DNA from: Arthrobacter sp. 131MFCol6.1
GTDB lineage: Bacteria > Actinomycetota > Actinomycetes > Actinomycetales > Micrococcaceae
DNA: 64,000 nucleotides
NCBI RefSeq assembly: GCF_000374925.1
Contig: NZ_KB895542.1
Span: 124,001-188,000 of the forward strand
Direction of reading: 5' to 3'
In this document: positions 55,415-63,999 of the stretch, in pieces
Numbering within the stretch: the stretch's first letter is position 1
How the letters are laid out: every line of letters begins with the position of its first letter
Notes under the pieces: generated by a model
Database searches by the model: none
Told to the model about the DNA's origin: nothing
What the model saw: only the letters and a program-made list of their open reading frames with translations
Program-made: the position numbers and the translations under genes

Positions 55415-56076
55415 GCGGGCCCGCGTGGGAACGGAGCCTTGAGGTCCACACCGCGGCTCAGACGCATTCGCTCGCCGCGGCCCTCGGCGCCGTGCTGGAA
55501 ACCGGAGATCTGCTGGTCCTGACCGGCGAACTGGGTGCCGGCAAGACCACGTTCACGCAGGGGCTGGGGGAGGGACTGGGAGTGCGGGCCGGCATCATTT
55601 CGCCGACCTTTGTCCTGGTGCGCATCCATCCCAACCTGCCCGAAGGACCCCGGCCGGGCGGACCGGACCTGGTGCATGTGGACGCCTACCGGCTGGAGTC
55701 GGCCGCTGAAATCGACGACATCGATCTGGAAAACACCATGGACAGCGCCGTGACGGTGGTCGAGTGGGGCCGCGGCCGGGTTGAGCACCTCAGCGACAGC
55801 CGGCTGGAGGTGGAACTCCACCGCACCCGCGGAGGTGCCGCCGCGCCCGCCGAAATGCACGCCGAAACGCCCGCCGCCGGTCCCGTTCTGGACTTCGACA
55901 CGGACGACGACGACGAGCTGCGGACCGTCGTGATCCGCGGCTTCGGCCCGCGCTGGGCCGAAGCGCCGGCGCTGCCCGGCACCGCGGCGCTGCCCGAGAC
56001 CACGCCCGGCGCCGAGCTGCCCGAGGCCACGCCCGGCGCCGAGCCCCTGCCCCAGACCCCGGAACGGAATCCCTGA
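55411..56076 (+). CDS. tsaE: tRNA t6A37 modification ATPase TsaE
   Basis: The ATPase partner of the TsaB-TsaD complex that makes threonylcarbamoyl-adenosine at tRNA position 37. Walker A GELGAGKTTFTQGL (about residue 40), ISPTFVLVRIHPN and VHVDAYRLES are visible, with VVEWGRGRVEHL as the later motif. The core ends near residue 165. The last 40 residues are a Pro/Ala/Glu/Thr-rich tail with a repeated PGAELPEATPGAE pattern. GTG start; it overlaps alr by 4 nt and tsaB by 1 nt. Confidence 0.93.
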   Translation: MSGPAWERSLEVHTAAQTHSLAAALGAVLETGDLLVLTGELGAGKTTFTQGLGEGLGVRAGIISPTFVLVRIHPNLPEGPRPGGPDLVHVDAYRLESAAEIDDIDLENTMDSAVTVVEWGRGRVEHLSDSRLEVELHRTRGGAAAPAEMHAETPAAGPVLDFDTDDDDELRTVVIRGFGPRWAEAPALPGTAALPETTPGAELPEATPGAEPLPQTPERNP

Positions 56077-56747
56077 TGCTGATCCTCGCCATCGACACCT
56101 CAGCTGTCGCCAGCGCCGCCCTGGTCTCCGATGACGCACCGGAATCCGTGCTGGCCAGCTTCGCCACCGAGGACACGCGCACCCATGCGGAGGTCCTGGC
56201 CCCGGGAATCGACGGGCTCCTGGCCGAGGCCGGAGTCAGCGGGCGCGACGTCGACGCTATCGTCACCGGCGTCGGCCCCGGCCCGTTCACGGGACTGCGC
56301 TCCGGGATCGTCACGGCCCGCACCCTCGCGTTTGTCTGGGGCAAGCCGCTGTTCGGCGTCATGAGCCTGGACGCGATCGCCCTGGAAGTTGCCGAATCCA
56401 CCGACTCGGCCGCGGAGTTCATTGTCGCCACCGATGCGCGCCGCAAGGAAGTGTACTGGGCCCGGTACACCCTCTCCGATGCCCAGCTGCCGCACCTGGA
56501 GGACGGCCCGCACGTGGGATTCGCCGCGGATCTGCCGGATCTGCCCGTCTACGGTGCCGGGGCAGGAATCTACTCCGACGTCGTCAAGGCGGTCGCCGAA
56601 TTCAGCACCCGCCAGCCGGAGGCCCTCTCGCTGGGCCAGTTCGCACTTGCCCGGCTCTCCGCGGGGGAACAGCTCCTGGACTCCACCCCCCTGTACCTGC
56701 GCGAATCCGACGCCCAGGTGCCCGGACCTCGGAAGCGTGCCCTGTGA
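56076..56747 (+). CDS. tsaB: tRNA t6A37 modification subunit TsaB
   Basis: A 223-aa ASKHA-fold partner of TsaD. It begins [20 protein letters not shown] and has [16 protein letters not shown] and [21 protein letters not shown], typical of TsaB/YeaZ. Its start overlaps the tsaE stop (TGATG) and its stop overlaps rimI (GTGA). Confidence 0.94.
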   Translation: MLILAIDTSAVASAALVSDDAPESVLASFATEDTRTHAEVLAPGIDGLLAEAGVSGRDVDAIVTGVGPGPFTGLRSGIVTARTLAFVWGKPLFGVMSLDAIALEVAESTDSAAEFIVATDARRKEVYWARYTLSDAQLPHLEDGPHVGFAADLPDLPVYGAGAGIYSDVVKAVAEFSTRQPEALSLGQFALARLSAGEQLLDSTPLYLRESDAQVPGPRKRAL

Positions 56748-57262
56748 GCGCGGGGCGAGCCGTCCGGCTGCCCGGCGGGGTCACCCTGCGGGACATGGAC
56801 GCCGCGGACATCCCCGCCGTCCACGCCCTGGAACGCCGGCTCTTTCCCGTGGATGCGTGGCCGCTGCAGATGTTCCACGACGAGCTGGCACAGGCGGATA
56901 CCCGGCGCTACCTTGTGGCGGAGATCCACGGCGGGATCGTGGGCTATGCCGGGCTCATGTGCATCGAACCGATCTCGGACGTCCAGACCATCGCCGTGGT
57001 GCCCGAGCAGGAAGGCAAGGGCATCGGCTCGGCCCTCCTCACCGAGCTGATCGCGGAAAGTCGGCGCCGCCACGCTCAGGACGTGCTGCTCGAGGTCAGG
57101 GCGGACAACCCCCGGGCCCAGCAGCTCTACCTGCGCTTCGGCTTCGAACAGATCCACGTCAGGCCTCGCTACTACCGCGACGGCGTCGACGCCCTGATCA
57201 TGCGGCTCCAGCTGCCCCGCGAACCGCTCAGCCCCCAGCCAACGGAAGCAGGCCGACCATGA
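56744..57262 (+). CDS. rimI: Ribosomal-protein-alanine N-acetyltransferase RimI
   Basis: A 172-aa GNAT enzyme that acetylates the N-terminal Ala of ribosomal protein S18. [20 protein letters not shown] is the acetyl-CoA loop, and [31 protein letters not shown] sequence is the RimI hallmark (NxxAxxLYxxxGF). GTG start. Its place between tsaB and tsaD is the conserved order. Confidence 0.92.
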   Translation: MSAGRAVRLPGGVTLRDMDAADIPAVHALERRLFPVDAWPLQMFHDELAQADTRRYLVAEIHGGIVGYAGLMCIEPISDVQTIAVVPEQEGKGIGSALLTELIAESRRRHAQDVLLEVRADNPRAQQLYLRFGFEQIHVRPRYYRDGVDALIMRLQLPREPLSPQPTEAGRP

Positions 57263-58404
57263 ACCGCACCCAGCCGCTCGTGCTCGGCATCGAGTCCTCC
57301 TGCGACGAAACCGGCGTCGGCATCGTCCGGGGGACCACCCTGCTGACGAACACCGTCTCGTCCTCCATGGACGAACACGTCCGCTTCGGCGGCGTGATCC
57401 CCGAGATCGCCTCCCGCGCCCACCTCGACGCATTCGTCCCCACCCTCGAGGAGGCTCTCGCGGAGGCGGACGTGACCCTCGCGGACATCGACGCGATCGC
57501 CGTCACCTCCGGGCCGGGCCTGGCGGGGGCCCTCATGGTGGGGGTCTGCGCGGCCAAGGCGCTCGCCGTCGCCACCGGCAAACCGCTCTACGCCATCAAC
57601 CACCTGGTGGCGCATGTCGGCGTCGGGCTCCTGCAGCAGGGCGGCGGCGCAGTGAATCCGTTGGGCAACGCGACGCCGGTCGGCGCGCCGGAGCAAACCA
57701 CTCAGCAGACCGCGCAGCCAACCCTGCCCGAGAACATGGGCGCGCTCCTGGTCTCCGGCGGCCACACCGAGATCCTGCGGATCCGGAGCATCACGGACGA
57801 CGTCGAACTGCTGGGCTCCACGATCGACGACGCCGCCGGCGAAGCCTATGACAAGGTGGCGCGGCTCCTGGGCCTGGGCTACCCGGGCGGTCCGGCCATC
57901 GACAAGCTGGCGCGCACCGGCAACGCCAAGGCCATCCGGTTCCCGCGCGGGCTCACCCAGCCCAAGTACATGGGGACCGCCGAGGAACCCGGACCGCACC
58001 GCTACGACTGGTCCTTCAGCGGACTCAAGACCGCCGTCGCCCGCTGCGTGGAGCAGTTCGAGGCCCGCGGCGAGGAGGTCCCCGTCGCCGACATCGCCGC
58101 GGCCTTCCAGGAAGCCGTGGTGGATGTCATTACCTCCAAGGCGGTGCTCGCCTGCCGCGAGAACGGGATCACGGAGGTCCTCCTGGGTGGGGGCGTCGCC
58201 GCCAACTCGCGGCTGCGCCAGCTCACCGAACAACGCTGCAGTGCCGCCGGGATCCGGCTGACGGTGCCGCCGCTGCCGCTGTGCACGGACAACGGCGCCA
58301 TGGTGGCGGCACTCGGCGCGCAACTGGTGATGGCCGGCGTGAAACCGAGCGGGATCGGCTTTGCGCCGGATTCCTCGATGCCGGTCACGACAGTCTCCGC
58401 CTGA
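57259..58404 (+). CDS. tsaD: tRNA N6-adenosine threonylcarbamoyltransferase TsaD
   Basis: The catalytic subunit of t6A synthesis. In the 381-aa product the metal-binding His pair is in [10 protein letters not shown] (His115, His119). [51 protein letters not shown] and [13 protein letters not shown] follow the family. An insertion of about 30 residues rich in Gly, Gln and Thr (about 122-155) is absent from short homologues. The ATG at 57259 overlaps rimI by 4 nt. Confidence 0.95.
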   Translation: MNRTQPLVLGIESSCDETGVGIVRGTTLLTNTVSSSMDEHVRFGGVIPEIASRAHLDAFVPTLEEALAEADVTLADIDAIAVTSGPGLAGALMVGVCAAKALAVATGKPLYAINHLVAHVGVGLLQQGGGAVNPLGNATPVGAPEQTTQQTAQPTLPENMGALLVSGGHTEILRIRSITDDVELLGSTIDDAAGEAYDKVARLLGLGYPGGPAIDKLARTGNAKAIRFPRGLTQPKYMGTAEEPGPHRYDWSFSGLKTAVARCVEQFEARGEEVPVADIAAAFQEAVVDVITSKAVLACRENGITEVLLGGGVAANSRLRQLTEQRCSAAGIRLTVPPLPLCTDNGAMVAALGAQLVMAGVKPSGIGFAPDSSMPVTTVSA

Positions 58405-58474
58405 GGCTGCGTCCGCCTGAAGCCAGGACGGCCTGCGGCGTCGTCCGCCTCCATGCTGGCTCTTGGCGCCGGAG

Positions 58475-59626
58475 CTAGGCGTCCGGGCCCTGGCGCATCT
58501 GCTTGACCAGGTCCAGGACGACGGCGCGCAGGTCCCCGCCGTGCTCGGCGGCGACGCGGCGCTGCCGCTGGTAGCCGGCGCCGCGCTCGATGATCTTCTC
58601 GACGTCGGCCAGTTCGGCGCTGCAGCCCAGCTTCGCCGCCACCGGCTCAAGCCGCTTGAGCGTCTCGCGCAGGTGCTCCGTCACGAGCTGTTCGTTGCCC
58701 GCGGCGTCGAGGATGATGATTGCGTCCAAGCCATAACGGGCCGCCCGCCATTTATTCTCCTGGACATGCCAGGGCGGCATGGTGGGTATGGTGCCGCCGT
58801 TGTCCAGCGTCGTGGAAAACTCGTCGACGAGGCACTGCGTCAGGGCGGCGATGGCGCCGACTTCCTCGAGCGTGGCCAGGCCGTCGCAGATGCGCATCTC
58901 GATGGTGCCGAAGTGCGGGACGGGCCGGATGTCCCAGCGGATCTCCGAGAGGGAATCGATCACGCCGGTGGTGAACATGTCCTGGGCGTACGCCTCGAAG
59001 TCCTCCCAGCTGGAGAACTGGAAAGGCAGCCCGGCGGTCGGCAGCTGCTGGAACATCAGCGCCCGCTGGGAGGCGTATCCGGTGTCCTCGCCGCCCCAGA
59101 AAGGGCTGGACGCGGAGAGCGCCTGGAAGTGCGGGAAGTAATTGACCAGGCCGTCCAGCACCGGAAGGACCTTGTCCCGGCTGTCGAGTCCGACGTGCAC
59201 GTGGACGCCGTAAATGACCATCTGCCGGCCCCACCACTGGGTCCGGTCAATGAGCTTGGCGTAGCGTTCCTTGTCCGTGACGGGCTGCAGCTGGGGCGGG
59301 CTGAAGGGGTGGCTCCCGGCGCAAAAGATCTCCACACCCATCGGATCGGTCACGTCCCGGACCGCCGCGAGCGAGCTGCTCAGGTCCGCCTTGGCCTCCG
59401 CAACAGTGGTGCAGATGCCCGTGACGAGCTCCACGGTGTTCAGCAGCAGCTCCTGCTTGATGTGCGGGTGCTCGTCGTCCTCATTGAGTTCGGGATGCCG
59501 GGCAGCGACGCCGCGCAGCACCTGGTTCGCCACGGAGGCCAGCTCGCCGGTCTCGGCGTCGACGAGCGCCAGCTCCCATTCCACGCCTAGGGTCGACTGC
59601 CTGGATGAAGCGAACTCGATCTTCAT
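58475..59626 (-). CDS. YbdK-type carboxylate-amine ligase (glutamate-cysteine ligase 2 family)
   Basis: A 383-aa ATP-dependent ligase of the GCS2/YbdK family. Seen: STLGVEWELALVDAETGEL, IKQELLLNTVELVTGIC, IFCAGSHPFS, VIYGVHVHVGLDSRDK, GTIEMRICDGLATLEE and HVQENKWRAARYGLDA. Because mycothiol producers lack glutathione, the true substrates are uncertain; family members only weakly ligate glutamate and cysteine. GAAGGGA lies 5 nt before the ATG at 59626. Confidence 0.85.
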   Translation of the reverse strand: MKIEFASSRQSTLGVEWELALVDAETGELASVANQVLRGVAARHPELNEDDEHPHIKQELLLNTVELVTGICTTVAEAKADLSSSLAAVRDVTDPMGVEIFCAGSHPFSPPQLQPVTDKERYAKLIDRTQWWGRQMVIYGVHVHVGLDSRDKVLPVLDGLVNYFPHFQALSASSPFWGGEDTGYASQRALMFQQLPTAGLPFQFSSWEDFEAYAQDMFTTGVIDSLSEIRWDIRPVPHFGTIEMRICDGLATLEEVGAIAALTQCLVDEFSTTLDNGGTIPTMPPWHVQENKWRAARYGLDAIIILDAAGNEQLVTEHLRETLKRLEPVAAKLGCSAELADVEKIIERGAGYQRQRRVAAEHGGDLRAVVLDLVKQMRQGPDA

Positions 59627-59790
59627 GTGGTCCCTTCACTGTTTTGCTGTCCCTGGCCGTGGTCCTGGTGTGGAGATGCGCTGGCAAACACCCTCGGACA
59701 TGCCCCTGGACGTGGCACCGGCGGTGTCACGTGCAATTTCCCACATACCAGGGCGCCGGCCGGGCGGCTGGCAGGGCTACGGGTGGTCCA

Positions 59791-59825
59791 AGTCTAGTGC
59801 AGGGCCGGCCCCGGGACGGTGTCAA
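59791..59825 (-). promoter_or_regulatory. Possible promoter elements in the 309-nt divergent region
   Basis: The gap 59627-59935 holds no gene. On the minus strand a consensus TTGACA (59825 to 59820) is followed 23 nt later by TAGACT (59796 to 59791), too long a spacing for a normal promoter. One of the two is probably real and would serve the YbdK gene with a leader of about 155 nt. Confidence 0.3.
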
Positions 59826-59923
59826 AGTTGCCGCTGGTGCGTGAGTGTATTCACAACGTGGCTGGTCAGCGACGGCGCGGGCAGTCGCGCGGTGAGCCGC
59901 GGGTGGCCGGACCCATCCTGGCG

Positions 59924-59929
59924 TTTAAT
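59924..59929 (+). promoter_or_regulatory. Possible leaderless -10 box of the shikimate dehydrogenase-like gene
   Basis: TTTAAT ends 6 nt before the GTG at 59936. It has T1 and T6 but not A2. Confidence 0.35.
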
Positions 59930-59935
59930 GGAGCT

Positions 59936-60769
59936 GTGCCCATACTGAACAAAGACATGACCCTGTGTATCTCGCTCTCGGCCCGGCCCAGCAACAACGG
60001 GACGCGCTTCCACAACCACCTGTACGAACAGCTGGGCCTGAACTGGATCTACAAGGCCTTTGCCCCCACCGACCTCGCCCAGGCGATCGCCGGGGTGCGC
60101 GGCCTCGGCATCCGCGGCTGCGCGGTGTCCATGCCTTACAAGGAGGACGTGATCGCCCTCGTTGACGTCATGGACCCGTCGGCGAAGGCCATCGACTCGG
60201 TCAACACCATCGTCAACGACGGCGGCCGGCTCACGGCCTACAACACCGACTACACCGCAATCGAGCAGCTCCTGCAGAGCAATGCGGTCCCCACGGACTA
60301 CTCGGTGCTGGTCCTGGGCTCCGGCGGCATGGCCAAGGCCACCGTGGCCGCGCTGCGCGATGCCGGGTTCAAGGACGTGACCGTCGTGGCCCGCAACGAA
60401 GAATCCGGCCGCGCCCTGGCCGAACAGTACGGCTTCGCCTGGAGCGCCGAACTGGGCTCTGCGGCGTCCGGTAACGGCATGGCCGACATGCTGATCAACG
60501 TCACCCCTATCGGTATGGCAGGCGGCCCGGACGCCGCCGCGCTGCCCTTCCCGCAGGAGGCCATCGACGCCGCCAAGGTGGTGTTCGACGTCGTCGCGCT
60601 CCCCGCCGAGACGCCCCTCATCAAGGCCGGCCGCGCGGCCGGCAAGACCGTGATCACCGGAGCCGAGGTGGCCACGATCCAGGCGCTCGAGCAGTTCGTG
60701 CTGTACACCGGCGTCCGGCCGACCGACGAGCAAATCCGGGCCGCCGAGGAGTTCACGCGGGCCCAGTAA
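59936..60769 (+). CDS. Shikimate dehydrogenase-like protein (SDH-L type)
   Basis: A 277-aa member of the AroE superfamily. The N-terminal substrate region reads SLSARPSNNGTRFHNHLYEQ, the variant found in shikimate dehydrogenase-like (HI0607-type) proteins rather than the S-x-S-P-x-H-N motif of classical AroE. The catalytic Lys lies in CAVSMPYKEDVIAL and the Asp in YNTDYTAIEQLL. VLVLGSGGMAKATVAAL is the NADP glycine loop. A GTG at 59936 is the likely start; longer frames upstream are unsupported. Activity on shikimate may be weak, and the real substrate is unknown. Confidence 0.82.
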   Translation: MPILNKDMTLCISLSARPSNNGTRFHNHLYEQLGLNWIYKAFAPTDLAQAIAGVRGLGIRGCAVSMPYKEDVIALVDVMDPSAKAIDSVNTIVNDGGRLTAYNTDYTAIEQLLQSNAVPTDYSVLVLGSGGMAKATVAALRDAGFKDVTVVARNEESGRALAEQYGFAWSAELGSAASGNGMADMLINVTPIGMAGGPDAAALPFPQEAIDAAKVVFDVVALPAETPLIKAGRAAGKTVITGAEVATIQALEQFVLYTGVRPTDEQIRAAEEFTRAQ

Positions 60770-60792
60770 CCCGGCCGCCCGGCCCCTTCCCT

Positions 60793-60872
60793 GGGATCCC
60801 GCTGGCGGGGCTAGCGCCCGGGGGATCCCGCTGGCGGGGCTAGCGCCCGGGGGATCCCGCTGGCGGGGCTAG
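60793..60872. repeat. Three tandem 29-bp repeats at a convergent gene end
   Basis: A 29-bp unit beginning GGGATCCCGCTGGCGGGGCT starts at 60793, 60822 and 60851. The third copy contains the TAG stop codon (complement of 60869-60871) of the minus-strand gene, so the stop-codon region appears to have been duplicated outward. Each unit also holds a GCTAGC or CTAG palindrome. Possible terminator or slippage product. Confidence 0.85.
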
Positions 60873-62095
60873 ACGGGCTCCACCGAGATGGCCACCCGGT
60901 CCTCGCCGATCCTGGTGAGGACCAGGGTGGCCGATTTCTTGTCCTTGTGCTTGGCGGCGCTGCCGCCGGGCAGGAGTTGCTTGCGCAACTCCTCCGGCGT
61001 GACAGCCGTGCCGCGTTTCTTGATGTCCAGGACCCCGATGCCTTGATCCTTGACCCAGGACTTGAGTGCCTTGACGTTGAACGGCATCACCTCCAGGACC
61101 CTGTACGCCCTGGCGAACGGGGTGTCATGCAGCTCCGGGGCGCAGATGTAGGCGATGTGCTCGTCCACGAGGTGCCCGCCCAGCTGGAGCGCGACGTCGG
61201 CCACCAGGCCGGCGCGGATCACCGCGCCGTCGGGCTCATACAGGTACCCCTCCACGGGGCCCACGGGCGCCACCGGGCCGGCACCGAAGTCCTCGCCGCT
61301 GGTGAGCTCAGCAGAGCCAAGGGGTCCGAGCACGAGGGCCGCGCGGCGCACCCCGGGACGCCGCACCGCGTTGAACCACAGGGCCACCTCGGTCACGTCC
61401 CCGCCCACGGAGACCCACTGCGCCTCGCAGCCGGCAGGCACGGAATCGTGCGGCATGCCCGGGCCCATCTTCACGCCGACGGCGCGGCCGGAGCCGGCGA
61501 GTGACTCCACGAAGGACAGCGGCGGGGAGAAATCCTCCGGATCCCAGATCCGCTTGGTTCCCGAAGTGGACGTCGTGCGCCGGGCGGGGTCGAGCCAGAC
61601 GCCGTCGACCCCTTCGAGCGATACCGACGTGGCATCGGAATGCACCACGGTGGCATTGCGGAACGGGATCAGGTTCATCGTGGCGCAGGCGGCCGTGGCC
61701 TCGTCCTTTTCCACGGAGGTGACCACCAAGTCCAGGGACGCCAGGGCCATCGAATCCGCCCCGAGCCCGCAGCCGAGATCCGCGACGTGGCCGATCCCGG
61801 CCTCCGCGAACCGCTGCGCGTGCCTTGCCGCCACCGTGAGCCGGGTGGCCTGCTCCAGGCCGGCCTTGGTGAAAATCATCTGCCGGGCGAACTCGCCGAA
61901 CTTCGCCTCGGCCTTGGTCCGCAGCCGGGACTGGGTGAGCACGGCCGAGACCATTTCGGGGGAGTGGCCGGCCTTGCGTAGCGCCGCCGTGAGGCGGAAG
62001 GCCTCGTCCTCGCGGTACGGCCCCAACGACGCCAGCAGCTCCCAGCCCTCGGGCGTGAGGATCGGGGCAATATGTTCCTGCGGTGCGTCAGTCAT
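60869..62095 (-). CDS. Class I SAM methyltransferase with THUMP-like domain
   Basis: A 408-aa protein. The N-terminal 90 residues are helical, then comes the SAM-binding motif HVADLGCGLGADSMALASL (about residue 105) and an active-site-like GVWLDPARRT (about 168). The C-terminal third resembles the THUMP-like domain of this actinobacterial family (DEHIAYICAPELHDTPFARAY, FNVKALKSWVKDQGIGVLDI), which suggests an RNA target. The ATG at 62095 has a TACGCT -10 box 7 nt away. Target base not known. Confidence 0.82.
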   Translation of the reverse strand: MTDAPQEHIAPILTPEGWELLASLGPYREDEAFRLTAALRKAGHSPEMVSAVLTQSRLRTKAEAKFGEFARQMIFTKAGLEQATRLTVAARHAQRFAEAGIGHVADLGCGLGADSMALASLDLVVTSVEKDEATAACATMNLIPFRNATVVHSDATSVSLEGVDGVWLDPARRTTSTSGTKRIWDPEDFSPPLSFVESLAGSGRAVGVKMGPGMPHDSVPAGCEAQWVSVGGDVTEVALWFNAVRRPGVRRAALVLGPLGSAELTSGEDFGAGPVAPVGPVEGYLYEPDGAVIRAGLVADVALQLGGHLVDEHIAYICAPELHDTPFARAYRVLEVMPFNVKALKSWVKDQGIGVLDIKKRGTAVTPEELRKQLLPGGSAAKHKDKKSATLVLTRIGEDRVAISVEPV

Positions 62096-62102
62096 GCCAT
62101 CC

Positions 62103-62108
62103 AGCGTA
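62103..62108 (-). promoter_or_regulatory. Leaderless -10 box of the methyltransferase gene
   Basis: Minus-strand TACGCT (62108 to 62103), exactly 7 nt before the ATG at 62095, in a 66-nt divergent region. Confidence 0.6.
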
Positions 62109-62148
62109 GTTGAGGTCCGCGGGCGCGCTGTGACCGGACGGCGGGGGC

Positions 62149-62154
62149 TAGGCT
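62149..62154 (+). promoter_or_regulatory. Leaderless -10 box of the small membrane protein gene
   Basis: TAGGCT, then 7 nt, then the ATG at 62162; identical box and spacing to glmS. Confidence 0.65.
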
Positions 62155-62161
62155 TGACGGC

Positions 62162-62596
62162 ATGGAAGACAGCGGCACAGGCGACAGCATCTCAGCGGAA
62201 ACGACAGGGCAGGACACGGCCGGGAACGACGACGCCGGGAAGGAGCGCCGGCGCCCGCAGGGGCTGGCCCGCTACGCAAAACCGGCGCTGATCGCCGGCG
62301 CGGTGATCGCTGTCGTGTCCGTCGCGCTTTTGGTGATCATTTTCTTCCTCGACTCCTTTAACGCCACCGTGTATTCCGTCGGCGGCAAGAACGTCCAGGA
62401 CGCCACGGACGAGGCCCGGGCCATCCGCGACACCTATACCGCGGCCCGGCTCGGCGGCATCATCTTCCTCATCGCAGGGATCCTGCTGGCCGCCGCCGGT
62501 GCCGTGCTGATGTACCGGCACCGGAACGACGAAGGCCAGGACACGGACGAAGACGACGGCGAGGACGTGGACTTCGACGACCTCGCAGGCCAGTAG
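62162..62596 (+). CDS. Small membrane protein with two predicted helices
   Basis: A 144-aa protein of unknown function. A polar Asp/Glu/Thr-rich N-terminus of about 40 residues is followed by helix 1 (ALIAGAVIAVVSVALLVIIF), an extracellular loop of about 35 residues (DSFNATVYSVGGKNVQDATD), helix 2 (GGIIFLIAGILLAAAGAVLM) and an acidic C-terminus (EDDGEDVDFDD). I recognise no family. It precedes the second repeat array. Confidence 0.75.
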   Translation: MEDSGTGDSISAETTGQDTAGNDDAGKERRRPQGLARYAKPALIAGAVIAVVSVALLVIIFFLDSFNATVYSVGGKNVQDATDEARAIRDTYTAARLGGIIFLIAGILLAAAGAVLMYRHRNDEGQDTDEDDGEDVDFDDLAGQ

Positions 62597-62672
62597 CCAC
62601 CGAGTAGGCGCACGCGGGGGCCGCAGCGCGTGGGCCCAGCCCCCGCAAGGCCAAACGGTGCCACAGGCCACA

Positions 62673-63424
62673 GGACATGCCCAGCCTCCTGCGCCATGAA
62701 TGGGCATGTCCTCCGGGGCAGCCCTGAACTGGTCCCCGGAAGCTGGACATGTCCTCCTGCGCAGCCCACGCCCGTTGCGCATGTCCATCGCTCAGCGCGG
62801 GCAGCGAACATGATGCCCAAGTGTCCTCCGGCAGCCACCAAGGTTGGGCATGTGCTCCCGGGCAGCCCGCACCCGCGGGGGTCCATCGCTCGGCTTCAGG
62901 AGTGGACATGTCCTCCTGGGCAGCCCGCACCCGTTACGCATGTCCATCGCTCAGGGCGGGCAGCGAGCATGATGCCCAAGTGTCCTCTGGTCGCAGCGAA
63001 AAAGGGGCATGTCCTCCCGGGCAGCCCTGAACTGGTCCCCGGAAGCTGGACATGTCCTCCCGGGCAGCCCACGCCCGTCGCACATGTCCATCGCTCAGCG
63101 CGGGCAGGGAATATGATGCCCAAGTGTCCATCGGCCGCAGCGAAAAATGGGCATGTCCTCCCGGGCAGCCCGCAACCGTTGGGCATGTCCATCGGCGTGG
63201 CCCACACCCGTTGGGCATGTCCTCCGGCGTGGCCCGCGCACGCTGGGCATGTCCATCGCTCAGCGCGGGCAGAGGTCATGATGCCCAAGTGTCCACCGGC
63301 CGCAGCGAAAAATGGGCATGTCCTCCTGGGCAGCCCGCGCACGCGGGGCATGTCCATCGCTCAGCGCGGGCACAGAACATGATGCCCAAGTGTCCACCGG
63401 CCGCAGCGAAAAATGGGCATGTCC
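62673..63424. repeat. Mosaic repeat array with GGRCATGTCC palindromes (array 2)
   Basis: The 1045-nt gap 62597-63641 holds no credible gene before groES. Twelve exact GGRCATGTCC sites lie at 62702, 62745, 62904, 63005, 63048, 63149, 63181, 63213, 63245, 63314, 63346 and 63415, with further one- or two-base variants (62673, 62777, 62846, about 62937, about 63081). They sit in larger modules: one beginning at the site and continuing TCCTCCYGGGCAGCCC, one CTGAACTGGTCCCCGG, and one CATCGCTCAGCGCGGGCAG that ends GCAGCGAAAAA before the next site. The modules recur in different orders, so unit length varies (about 101-165 bp). Array 1 shares GTGGACATGTCCTCC in the same orientation. Confidence 0.9.
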
Positions 63425-63456
63425 CATGGGGAGACATGTTCACCCGGAACGAATTT

Positions 63457-63483
63457 CTGGCACTCGCCTTGACCGAGTGCTAA
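63457..63483 (+). promoter_or_regulatory. CIRCE operator 1 of groES
   Basis: CTGGCACTC-N9-GAGTGCTAA: the right arm is perfect and the left differs from TTAGCACTC at two positions. It overlaps the -35 box and is a site for the HrcA heat-shock repressor. Confidence 0.85.
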
Positions 63484-63498
63484 CCATTTACATAGAGT
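63469..63498 (+). promoter_or_regulatory. groES promoter
   Basis: TTGACC (63469-63474), 18-nt spacer, TAGAGT (63493-63498). It lies between and partly within the two CIRCE elements, so HrcA binding would block it. Confidence 0.75.
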
Positions 63499-63503
63499 CG
63501 TCA

Positions 63504-63530
63504 TTAGCACTCTCCCTAGGAGGGTGCTAA
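63504..63530 (+). promoter_or_regulatory. CIRCE operator 2 of groES
   Basis: TTAGCACTC-N9-GGGTGCTAA, one mismatch to the CIRCE consensus, at the expected transcription start. Two CIRCE sites are typical of actinobacterial groESL promoters. Confidence 0.9.
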
Positions 63531-63641
63531 CACATGAAGCGCGCTCGCCAGGCACGCTGCCGGCACCGCGACGACGGTCTGTGCGCCTTGGCATCACCGC
63601 TTCATAGTCCACAAATTTGCTGACGAAAAGGAGAGGTCCGA

Positions 63642-63938
63642 GTGTCGGTCTCTATTAAGCCTCTTGAGGATCGTATTGTTGTCCGCCCGCTCGAAGCCGA
63701 GCAGACCACGGCTTCCGGCCTGGTTATCCCGGACTCCGCGCAGGAGAAGCCGCAGGAAGGCGAAGTTGTTGCAGTAGGCCCCGGCCGCTTCGACGACAAC
63801 GGCAACCGCGTTCCCATCGACGTTGCCGTCGGCGACGTCGTCATCTACTCCAAGTACGGTGGAACCGAAGTCAAGACCGGCGGCACCGAGTACCTCGTGC
63901 TCTCCGCCCGCGACGTTCTGGCGATCGTCGTAAAGTAA
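63642..63938 (+). CDS. groES: Co-chaperonin GroES
   Basis: The 10-kDa lid of the GroEL folding chamber. The 98-aa product begins [20 protein letters not shown], carries the mobile loop [19 protein letters not shown] and ends [10 protein letters not shown]. It starts with GTG at 63642 behind AAAGGAGAGG. It is controlled by two CIRCE elements, so it is part of the HrcA heat-shock regulon. groEL is not in the visible 60 nt after it. Confidence 0.97.
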   Translation: MSVSIKPLEDRIVVRPLEAEQTTASGLVIPDSAQEKPQEGEVVAVGPGRFDDNGNRVPIDVAVGDVVIYSKYGGTEVKTGGTEYLVLSARDVLAIVVK

Positions 63939-63945
63939 CTCTCTT

Positions 63946-63999
63946 GGACCCCCGCGCAGCCGATCCTTTCGCATTGAATGGATCAGTTGCGCGGGGTTC
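63946..63999 (+). terminator. Hairpin after groES, probable terminator
   Basis: About 17 bp of pairing (left arm about 63948-63965, right arm about 63979-63995, with one mismatch and a G-U pair) and a loop of about 13 nt, followed by TTCT at the window edge. It separates groES from whatever follows. Confidence 0.65.

Noticed and set aside
62630..63382. Long open frames on both strands of array 2 (up to about 250 codons) with Cys/Gly/His-rich repeats
   Set aside because: The frames exist because the repeat modules contain no stop codons. Several overlapping frames are open at once, unit lengths vary and no ribosome site or leaderless box is present.
62673..63424. Resemblance of GGRCATGTCC to the p53 half-site RRRCWWGYYY
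   Set aside because: It is a coincidence of a 10-bp palindrome; no such factor exists in bacteria.
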